The translations under genes were made by a program, and so were the position numbers. The notes beneath the pieces were generated by a model. It worked only from the letters and a program-made list of their open reading frames with translations, was not told where the DNA came from and made no database searches. Positions 54,801-64,000 of a stretch of 64,000 nucleotides of DNA are shown here, one piece after another. Positions within the stretch are counted from its first letter, which is position 1. Each line of letters begins with the position of its first letter. This DNA comes from Heliocidaris tuberculata (lineage: Eukaryota > Echinodermata > Echinoidea > Camarodonta > Echinometridae), in the NCBI GenBank assembly GCA_025618425.1, contig CM046845.1, positions 35,534,799 to 35,598,798 of the forward strand, in the 5' to 3' direction.

Positions 54801-57800
54801 TGTATGATTAGCGCTTATGTTAAAATTATTGAACAAAATTAATTAATTGAATTTAATTGCTTTATTGTACTATCATATTGTTTTTTAGGAAATAACAGCG
54901 AGGTACGTCATGAAGCAACTGAAGGACAGGTAAGTAAATCAAACAGGAAATATTAAATGGTTATGTTTGATCAGTGGAGTCTTCTACTTTCCATTGGTAA
55001 CTTGGGCAGGTTTCAATATTACTATCAAAGTACAAGGAGACAATATATCTGTTGGAATATTTCTTCAATGCCAAAGTTTAATTTCATGAATCGTTACTCT
55101 AGACATGGACAAATATGTTTGTGTCCATGTGGAATATAATTTTTATTTAAAAATTTTTTTTTTTAAAGATTGGAAGATGCAATCACTAAAAAAAGTAAAA
55201 TCATGTATTCTATTTACAGTATATGTGATAATTATGACAATATCATTGAACTTAATATTTTTTCCAGTTCATGGTTGATGTTCTCATATTGACATGAATT
55301 ATTCATGATGTCATTACAATTTATTTTAATTATTCTTTTATAGTAATATCACCATCTAAATGTCAATTTAAGTGGGATTAAATGTGCTACTGACCAAAGC
55401 ATGATGATGCTAACCAGTAACATTATTTTTTGCATGCTGAAACCTAAAGGCGTAGATTGGTGAAGGTCGGTGGCCAGTTATTTTATGAAGAAAATCCAGC
55501 GTAAGTTTGTGCACTAATGCGCTTCATTGCTGGCGTAATCAAGTTTGCAGTGAATAGTAGATAGGCCTGAGTAGGTTTTAATACACAAACATCTCTTGGT
55601 ACTCTTGGGATCATTATTAAGAATTTAGATATCAGAATTTTGTACCATTTAAAAAGTATTTCTATATCAAAGTTGGAATGAGAAATAGTGTAGAGTCAGA
55701 TCTGTCTAAAAACTACCATTGCATGCAAGCAGACTTATATAAACAGTTTTCCTTTCGGAATTGGTTTATGACATATATAAACCAATCATGATGAAAGTAT
55801 TTTTTTAAAAACAAACATCAAATCAAATTTGAGGATACATGGAGAAGTATGAATAGTACTATGAATCCACAAAAGTTTGTTTTGGAGCAACTTTTAGAAT
55901 TTCTTTTCATTGTGGGCTGCACTTAAAATGTAGTGTCATGGTTGATCGGAAAATATGTTAATGAAAGTATGTTAACAATTTGACCTGTTGTCCAGTTCCT
56001 CTGATAAAATCTGAAAATGTATAAAACAAAAGAGAACATAAACAAGGGAACACTGTTTACCAGTATAAATATTTTTGTCTAGCTGGAATCATGAATTTGT
56101 GAATCACATACTTCCAGTTATTTTATGGTATCCTGTGGTTGTTGCAAGATTGAGAATGAAAAAAAAATTGATTGTGGATTTCTTAAAGAAATATTCATCA
56201 AAGAAGTATGAAGAAAGATGTATATCTTACCAAAATCTGTGATCAATGTTGACCAAGACAGTACAATATCTTAGTTTAGAATAAATGGACTATCCACATG
56301 CTACCTACGGGAGTCACTATTTTTAGGTTTTGCTATCATTACCTTCCAAGGAATATCTTTCACTTTTTCATCTCCGGAGTACCAAATCAAATGCACAAAT
56401 AAGTGATATTGATCTGATTTATTTCACTAAGTCTGCTTTCACCTTTTACTCTTTAACTTGCATACATTTATTCTCTTGTCTATGAATCTGTATAATCTAA
56501 GAATACATCAATCTCTTTATCTTTTGTGATGATGAAGAGGTAGTAGCAGAGAAGTCTTACTATATCATTTTAAAAAGTGTCATAGGTCACACAATTCTTG
56601 TAACAATTGTTTTTGAGACTTCTGTTAAAGTCTGTTACAACCTATATGATTTTAGTAGGAAACAAATTTATAATATTCTGTAATGCCCTTGCCTTGTCCC
56701 TCTTGATGGTATCATATAAATTAATCTTTGTGTTCATCAATAATTGTAGAACTGAAGTCTCATGGTTAATATCATTTACATGACACTATTTTGAGAATGA
56801 TGAAACATATTTAATAGTATCTTTAGAAGTTGTAGTTATCCTAAACATGTATAATGAACTAATCAATAACACAAAATTAATTTATGTAGTGAAAACCATT
56901 AATTTAATCATTCATAACTTATTCACTTAACATTTCATGTATTAAGATTTGTGATGTACTAGATAAACCATTAACAGTTTAATATTAATTCATCTCTAAA
57001 CCATAATCATATAAGAGTTATACTTAATCCACTTGTGTGAACTTATTTTTCTCTAACTAGTTTCAGAAATACAATGATGATTATATGTAATGAGCATGTA
57101 GTATTGAAAATTGTATGTGGACATTATGTTACCTTGATTGATATTGTATATCTATTTCAAAGGTTTTATCATATATTTGTAAAGATAACTTATTCTCATA
57201 TCTATAATCTTGTAGATTTATTAGTTTTGTTGTACAGAGCATGATATTATCTCACTTTGGTGAGGTGAAGTGTTTCACCAAAGCAGCATTGGTCTGGCTG
57301 TAACATTTTCCAAACAAATTAGCTCACAATGAACAACATGACATGAATATCTTGCTTTCATGTCTTCAAATAATGGGAAATTGTTTAATTTGGGTTCCTT
57401 GGTGCAGGTTCGTTTGCCTCTTAAAGGTGTCTGTAAACAATTAATGCCTTTAATCAGCAGAGTTTATGTCAAATGATTAGTTATCAACAATTTTAGATGA
57501 AATAAGGGATAATCATAAAGTGTATATTAATAGTATTCCTACAAAGAATATGGCTTTGGGTTAATTAATAAGAGTTACAGTGTATACTGGACTGGATATA
57601 GATCTGTTGGGTTTTTCTTCCTCATTCTTATATACCCTCTATTCCTGTCTGCATCATTCAGCCTCTCTGAATTTCTTTTGAAATATTTACATATTTTACC
57701 AGAATTCCTTGAAATTGTGATACAGGGTATATTCAAGGTTATTTTATCCATTAGATTCAAAATTCTATTTCAGAAGAGCTTATTTTGGATAATTTTCACA

Positions 57801-59386
57801 GTAAAATAAACAAGTCCCACATATCTTGTATATGCACATTATCTTTTCAGAAAAATAATTGATCTTTTTTTAGTTTAGTTTTTAGTTTTCATGTAAGTGG
57901 TAGATTTACCAAATTGTTTCTAATAACTAGACAGACGATCTGACTAAGTAAGACCTTTTTGTTCTGCTCCCAAATTTTCTGTTTCTTCTCCAGCTTCACC
58001 CATCTTCTCTTTATTTATATTTTTTCATAAAAGTTTTTTTTATGAAAAGTTTTTTTTGAGTTGGATATTGAATTCTTTTTTTTTTTTGTAAGAAGATTAA
58101 GAAGAAATTATAATGAACAACATATCTTCACATGATACATAGAAATTTTAGCAAAGTTGGGGTAATAGGGCCCTTAGGGAGAACAGTATATTATTCTGAT
58201 GAGGCTACCCTGGGTAAACAAGACATATTATTATTATTATTTTCATTGATAGAATAACAATTCTGATTCAATATTTCCAGGTGGTCTTATCTCCGTCGAG
58301 CCATTAGACACTACCCCAATGTCCGTGACATGCTTGCCCAAGCTAGTAAGTGTGCCCTCTGTGGTGAATCCTTCCTCAATACTTGGCTGGAGTGTGTGTG
58401 CTTCGTAGACGGCCATAAGGTACAGTATTTTTGTCTCTCGTGTGGATTTGATAATGCAATATTGAGTGGATATTGAATTCTTTTTCCACAAGTGATTTGG
58501 ATCCAATCGCCAAATATCAAGGAACTCCATTTTGAAAGTGAAACAGTTCTTTTGTTGTTGAAAGAGTAAAAGTTAGCTTTTATGTTAAAAGAAAACCAAG
58601 AGTCTACATACATATAATGATGTCATTTTTGTTTGCATTATTCATCTTTCAGTATCATCCTTTCCACCTCTGACTGCTCTCTTCCTGTACAGCAAAATTC
58701 ACAAGTGTACAGAAACATTGAAATACATGTACAGTTAATTACCTGATGTAACGATAATCGATATTGGCACCACAGCAATTGAAATCATATGCCATGGAGA
58801 TGGCAACCTCTATATGAAGGTCACTTGCATGCCTGAAAGAAAAAAAAAATTAAATTAAAGTGTACCAATCACCTGAAAAAATAATTTGTGTACAGCTAGA
58901 AAGTATAAATGAGTATGAAGGAAATAAAGGATAACATGGAAATGCTCGCGCGGAACCGAACTCCGAGTTTGGTTCCGCGCGAGCCTTTATCTTGGCGAGC
59001 GCGTACGGGTGCGTCTAGTAGTCTACTCACGAGTCGCTTTTATACTTATAGAGAGTGTAATTAAAGTTGCAATAGCTCTTTATAGAATTAATATTTGAAG
59101 CCCATATTTTGAATATAGTATAAAGACATGAAACCTCTAACATACAGAGCAAAATTATTTTTTGGTGATTGGTACCCTTTAAGTAATAAGTTCTCATGTA
59201 CCACCAAGACAATCTGGGATTGATATACTCATTATGCTGTAATCTTGTTGCTTTTTCTTCTACGTCGACCTATAGGATTTGAAGTTGGGCAACTCCCCTG
59301 GGAAGATCCCTATTCGAGCTCTGCTCTGTTCTTACAAGTGCTTCAACCAACCTGGACATGGGTTCTATGGTGTAGCATTCCCTTAA
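51811..59386 (+). CDS. LRRC69: LRRC69 exons 2-8
   Basis: Exons: 51811-51937, 52309-52381, 53713-53980, 54382-54483, 54889-54929, 58281-58419 and 59276-59386 (stop TAA 59384). All junctions are GT-AG and phases agree, and exon 2 opens in phase 0, matching the end of exon 1 at 648 (minus). With exon 1 the protein is 345 aa, close to human LRRC69 (347 aa). It has about ten leucine-rich repeats (LVTLNLGNNCIEEIPDEL; HLKLLNLNNNQIKSLPVSM; LEVIDVAANELRIFPTEL) and then a conserved C-terminal region, EITARYVMKQL, with cysteines at 287/290 (KCALC), 301/303 and 327/331 (CSYKC), probably a zinc site. Its role is unknown. No start codon for this gene exists on the plus strand upstream of 51811. Confidence 0.93.
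52435..52582. mobile_element. MITE, about 150 bp, ATTTCATAAAAC inverted ends
   Basis: The ends GGGCCCCATTTCATAAAAC and GTTTTATGAAACAGCGCCC are inverted, and TATCAATAACAA is repeated inward, so the whole element can fold. It lies in LRRC69 intron 3. No frame. Confidence 0.8.
53074..53334. mobile_element. hAT-like MITE with exact 8-bp target duplication
   Basis: The ends CAGGGGCGGCGC and GCGCCGCCCCTG are inverted, and GTAATAGA flanks both sides (53066-53073, 53335-53342). The interior has poly-G/C and GAAGAAA-rich runs. It is 261 bp long, in LRRC69 intron 3. Confidence 0.9.
54930..58280 (+). other. LRRC69 intron 6, 3.35 kb, no feature recognised
   Basis: AT-rich sequence between exon 6 and exon 7. 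No conserved reading frame, no clear transposon ends and no RNA gene were identified on either strand. Confidence 0.5.
58859..59178 (-). mobile_element. TTAA-flanked MITE (Kolobok-like), copy 2
   Basis: This is the reverse-orientation copy of 8973-9333, flanked by TTAA (58855-58858, 59179-59182). It contains a GC-rich internal palindrome (GCGCGGAACCGAACTCCGAG and GGTTCCGCGCGAGC). It lies in LRRC69 intron 7. Confidence 0.8.
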
Positions 59387-61440
59387 AGACAATTACAACA
59401 CAGGACATTTTGAAAAGGTATATCACCGATAGTGTGACGAGAGATATAGCTTGGGAGACTTCAAGTTGAATGATGCAGGATGCATTAGATCAATACGTTT
59501 CTCCTGCCTATTCCTGCTGTAATACTAGAATACATGAAGTATCCGAGTCTGCATAACATGATTGGACTTGGTTGGTCGGACATTATATGAAGTAAATGTA
59601 CTGTGGTATTATTTCTTCATGTGTGTCTTTTCCAAAATGGATCATGTCCAACGACTCTAGAGACCTATTGCAACCTACAGGCGACTTGAATAGTGATTGC
59701 TGGTGGACAGCTTCCACTTTTATACCATGGATTCTACTGTTGGGTATCAGTTCATGTTTAGTGTAACAATACCTTTCTAAACTACATGTATGCAACTTGA
59801 AATGGCTTCCAATTACATTCCTTCTATACTATGCAAAAAAAGAGGAAGAAGAACTGAAAATTTCAGGAAAGCAAATTTATATATCTGTTAATCTTAGTTC
59901 AGCAGCTTAATAGTGACGAGTAATACTGATGGATTTTTGCACCTCATATCGTGATGGTGGTATATGTGAGGTATGAAATTAAAATATGATTTTGATATAT
60001 TTATGACATTGACTTTGAAAGGGATAAGAGACTGTATTGCCAGAGTGTGGTCAAGTATTATAGTATTAGTTGTGATATCAGAGAGCAAGACTGTCATACA
60101 ACCATTAAAGTATGGCTAACATGTGCACACAAATTAATTACAAAATCTCTTTAGTTTGCTTCCAAATTGTTTTATTTACAAATTTAACAAAATAACTTCA
60201 GGTCATTGTTGAGAATTCACACAATTTCCACAGAATAAGAACCATTAGTTTCTAATCGTGCAACCTGCTTTCAGAGCAATGTTCTTTATCAAGACGACTA
60301 AAAAAAAGTTTGACAGAAATAAATGACTATTCCATTTCTCTGATGTGCAAACTAATTCCTACTTGCTTCTATTTCGTACACTTCCTGCAATTTAATCCCA
60401 AGTACTGCTGTGTAAGCTGACATATATACAACTAGCTAGCAGCATTGCTTGCTTGCTTGCTTGCTTGCTTCCCTAATATTGACCAAAAAGTTATTAGAAG
60501 GGAGGTATATGATCATTAGATTCCCTTAAAATGCACTATAGAATAACCAATTTTAGAATAACCAGTAAAAATTGACTTGAATTTGTACCTGTGAGTTGAC
60601 TGTTCAGCATGGGACTGGACATGTATGATCTAAAAGCAGCACATTTTATAGTAATTCATTCAATTTACTAGTCAGAACACCTTTACCATAGCAACAAGTA
60701 TTTTGTAAGATTCACAAGTTCATATGCATTTTTTAATGATTTCCAACAGATGTCATAGGATAATGATAAATAGAGCGCTTACTTTACAGAGCTAAATATT
60801 TTCAGATGATTGTGTCGTCTATGTCCTCTGTGCCGAGTATTATTTTTGTAGCAACACATAATACAAAGACTATGCAATTTCAATCATCTTGAGTTTTTCA
60901 TACCATCCAGTATTCATCTAATTAAATGCTTTTTCACCTGCGCCATTGTAAACCACGGCGTTTTTTTTTCTTTTAACGTGTATTAAAATGAATGGCAAGT
61001 TGGGATGAAAAAAGGTAGCTGCACGACAAAGGCCCCTCGCGTACTCACTCATCTGTGTGTTAGAAGATATACAAATGTGAAGTGCAGTACACTTAAAACA
61101 TATCCTACGGTTTACTGAAGCATATGTGAACAAGTCTTAAAGGTATTCATGAATTCCATCCTTTGACTTTTTTTTAAATGTGTAATTTAACTATATAAGG
61201 TAAATTATAACAAACTTACATTTTCCATGTGGAGCAAAATGAACATTTGATTTGTATATAATACCATATTTATGCAATATTGTAAAGTACTAAGCTTCTA
61301 TTGTGATAAGTTATCAAATAAAGAAAAATCGAACGTATTCATGTACATAAATTATCATGTAATAATGACCTTGGTATTTGATTTGTTTTTCCGGCTGCTC
61401 AACATTGCCCTGTTGCCAATTTGAGGCATTCTGTTTGACA
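59387..61440. other. LRRC69 3' UTR and intergenic sequence
   Basis: No conserved frames. A (GCTT)n tetranucleotide run is at 60446-60470. The LRRC69 3' UTR begins at 59387; its polyadenylation site was not fixed. Confidence 0.5.
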
Positions 61441-61454
61441 TCTATAGAATGAAT

Positions 61455-61720
61455 TCTAAAAAAATTTGTCTTAGTGGGATTACATATTCACAGATCACCC
61501 TAGGGATGACTACGGTATTTCCGCGGTCAATCGGGAACATCGTCCTTTCATCTGTGAAGATCTGGCTACCTTTGGATATCCCTGGCAATCCGGCGAACTC
61601 TACGAAGTGTTGATGAAAGGACAGATGTTCCTGGATTGACCGTGGTAATACTGTAAACCCCTCATGAGTGGTCATCCGTAGTCACCCGTATAGGAATATG
61701 TGAGTGGGACTTTATATATA
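61455..61720. repeat. Imperfect foldback element
   Basis: The arm near 61480-61560 (TGACTACGGTATTTCCGCGG, then TCAATCGGGAACATCGTCC) is roughly the reverse complement of 61608-61715 (GATGAAAGGACAGATGTTCC, then GATTGACCGTGGTAATACTG). A short loop separates them. It lies between LRRC69 and FEN1. Confidence 0.6.
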
Positions 61721-62018
61721 GGAACATAAAACCCTCTTCACAAGACATAGCTTTTGGTGTAGGGATACTAGTTGGTTTTATTCAATTAGCCTGAAATGGA
61801 GATCCATACACGTACAAGCCCCACGTGGTCTTTACATATGAAGCCTGGAAAAGCCTTTAAAAAGCCTGAAACAGAAAGTTGTTCAATTGGTCCTGAATTC
61901 AGCCAAGGGCCTGCAAAATGGCAACCCCATTACAGTGGGTTTCTAAAGTGAGACTTGATTTTTCTAGTATACTATTGAGGCAAATTGGGATTGGTAGAAG
62001 AGGATTACATCCAGTCTT

Positions 62019-64000
62019 CTATTTTGCTTTAAACTTTCCTCCACCTTTCTTGGCTTTCTTCTGTGCTGCTCCCTTCAGTGGCTCCGGCTGTACAAGAGAG
62101 AGAAAGAGACAGAGAGTGAGGAAGATAGAGAGACAAGGGAGAAAGAGAAAGGTTGAGAGAAGTCTGAGTCAAAGTAGTAATAAAGCCTTTTTCACAATAT
62201 GTCTGAAATAAGTTTATTTTTTCAAGTCTACAATAGTGTGAAAATGATGAAATAAAAACTCATTTGCACAGCATACAATGCATAATTACAATATGGTAAT
62301 CCTTTCTCTTCAAAAATTGCTTTTCCAATGAAAAATAATGATAAAATAGTGTATAGCTTATGGGTAATTTGATGCCTGAGAGAGGTAAAGAGATCAGATA
62401 CTAATATATTTTAAAAAGAGATACAGAAAGAAATAATTATGGTGTGTGCATACATACCTTTCTCTTGCCGGCTGGTGAGGCGGAAGGCTTGAGAGTAAAA
62501 AAGGAGTCCAGTCTTCCTTGGGTTGCTCCTGTACGTGCTTTCACAAGTTTCTTACATCCATTCCTCATCCTGTCCTCACTATATCAAATTAAACCAGTGA
62601 AGTAGAAAACATGATTAAAAATGAATCTTGACAATGTCAAACTTATTCTTTGCAATGCAATGAAAACTTTAACATTCAGTACAAAAACACTTGAGGGAGA
62701 TGGGAAAAATGGTCTTTACAGGCATAGGGTCTTTACATGTACAGGTTTTATCAATACAAAACCCTGATCAAGGGGAACAGATGATCTTCTTAAAGAGGTG
62801 TTTACTATAGCATGTCCAACTGCAGCACAATTATACCTTCAAAATCATTAATATTCTGCAACACAATATCGGCTTCCCATAACGTGGCTCTTTTTTCTAA
62901 ATCAATATTGATGCTCAACAGTGAGGGTGCTTGCTCAATGGAGGATTTGATCCTCACTTCGAGAAAAGGAAGTAGAGTCAACTACAATTTTATCATTTTA
63001 AAAGCCATGTGTTGATTAATTTGAAACTTCTTTGTTATTTCACATGCTGTATCTGCAAATCTTTAAGCAACTAGATATTGGCAAAACTGGCAATGCCAAA
63101 GGACAAAATAATAAATTTTTATCATTTCATCTTTATCATAAAAACATTTAACAACCAAATAAGAATAAACATATATAAACCCAGGACTGAGGTTTACAAA
63201 TATAAGTATATAATTTCCTCAGGCAGGGTAACAGGTAGAATATGTTACATAAACTAGTAGAGGAAAAGTAAAGTTAAAATGACGAGAAACAGCTTAAGTA
63301 TTTGGACCAAACACTCGTGCAAGATGTGTGTGTGGTCCCATGTACCCATTTTTGTCTGTATTGCATGTGCTCTTCAGTGGGATGGAGTCACTTTCTTATC
63401 ATTTGATTCCAAAACCTCAAAGTAGACACCAGGTTCTATTTACTACATAATCAACCTTCCCAATTGCTTGGAGAAAGTTTCTTTCACAATGAAATTCCAT
63501 GACCGGAACTCAACTTTATCATTAAAGTACTTACTTGAAACCTTTGTCGTTGCACATGAATTCAATCAAAGCTTCTTCTTCAGGGGCCGTCCATTTGATC
63601 TGTACCGTTAAACAGACAAGTTAATATCATTGATAGCAGTTGGGTTTTCTCATCCACTATTTCATAGTGAAGGTTTTTTAATTCAACAAATCTTTCCATG
63701 CATTTCTATATTAGTACAACACAATGAAGCTGACGAACAAATAGGCAATTCCTCCAACATTCCAAACATCATATCAAAGAAAGAATCACTCCTAAACTCC
63801 TACAAAGCCCTTAGGTTTTCAAGCAACTTTCTTAAATAAACTTGACGAGGTAAAACTTGGTGCTTTAGAACTTTGTTTCACTGTTAAATTTGAAAAAAAA
63901 TATGTTTCACAAGAACAACATTCACAACGTACTTTTGTTTCAGCCAAAGAGAAATAGCTATTTTTGTCAAAACAAATTGCAGAACATACATTCTTCAGCA
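62019..64000 (-). CDS. FEN1: FEN1 (flap endonuclease 1), C-terminal exons
   Basis: Exons read on the minus strand: 63535-63599, 62458-62578 and 62019-62087 (stop TAG), all with GT-AG borders and matching phases. A further partial exon probably ends at 63990 (63990-64000, before a gtatgt donor). The translation gives [37 protein letters not shown], the PCNA-binding PIP box QGRLDSFF and a basic tail ([14 protein letters not shown]), the order found at the C-terminus of eukaryotic FEN1. FEN1 removes 5' flaps during Okazaki fragment maturation and long-patch base excision repair in the nucleus. The catalytic N-terminal exons lie past the window edge. The intron 62579-63534 carries a copy of the TTGAGTTCTGGT MITE family at about 63300-63530. 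Confidence 0.93.
63300..63530 (+). repeat. Copy of the 11907-12819 MITE family (FEN1 intron)
   Basis: Shares TTCCAAAACCTCA, GTTTCTTTCACAATG and the terminal GAACTCAACTTTATC with the copies at 12640-12812 and 20520-20720. The left part is truncated or diverged. Confidence 0.7.

Overview
The window is animal nuclear DNA, AT-rich, with short exons, GT-AG introns and a dense load of non-LTR retrotransposons and small DNA transposons. A large single-exon Toll-like receptor together with the gene set points to a marine invertebrate deuterostome, most likely an echinoderm (sea urchin-like). That is inferred from gene architecture, not proven.

Five genes can be reconstructed exon by exon. (1) LRRC69: exon 1 is at 648-824 on the minus strand, and exons 2-8 are at 51811-59386 on the plus strand. 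(2) WDR88: nine plus-strand exons, 1046-11776, head-to-head with LRRC69 exon 1. (3) A CLCA family gene (calcium-activated chloride channel regulator): eight plus-strand exons from 22234 to 49658, with the 3' end missing at the sequence gap. (4) A Toll-like receptor: one exon, minus strand, 35921-38554, lying inside the third intron of the CLCA gene. (5) FEN1: the last exons only, minus strand, 62019 to the window end.

Layout: 1-1045 LRRC69 first exon and a divergent promoter; 1046-11776 WDR88 with a transposon-rich 5 kb first intron; 11777-22233 intergenic, with an inverted MITE pair and a CR1/L2-like LINE that is itself interrupted by a 1.15 kb Harbinger-like element; 22234-50335 the CLCA gene, whose introns hold a nested DNA transposon/LINE, a hAT-like element, an 0.8 kb minisatellite, the TLR gene, several LINE fragments and a broken RecQ-like helicase piece; 50336-50835 exactly 500 N; 50836-59386 the rest of LRRC69; 59387-62018 intergenic with a foldback element; 62019-64000 FEN1.

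The most consequential observation concerns the assembly. The first 63 bases of the window are the exact reverse complement of the first 63 bases after the 500-N gap, and one gene (LRRC69, phase-compatible, full length 345 aa) is split between the two sides in opposite orientations. The simplest reading is that the contig 1-50335 is inverted relative to 50836 onward. Turning it over makes LRRC69 continuous, with a first intron of about 1.56 kb. No new multi-gene system was recognised. The biologically most interesting items are the CLCA protein that has lost its metalloprotease motif, the antisense intronless TLR within that gene, and the head-to-head LRRC69/WDR88 pair.
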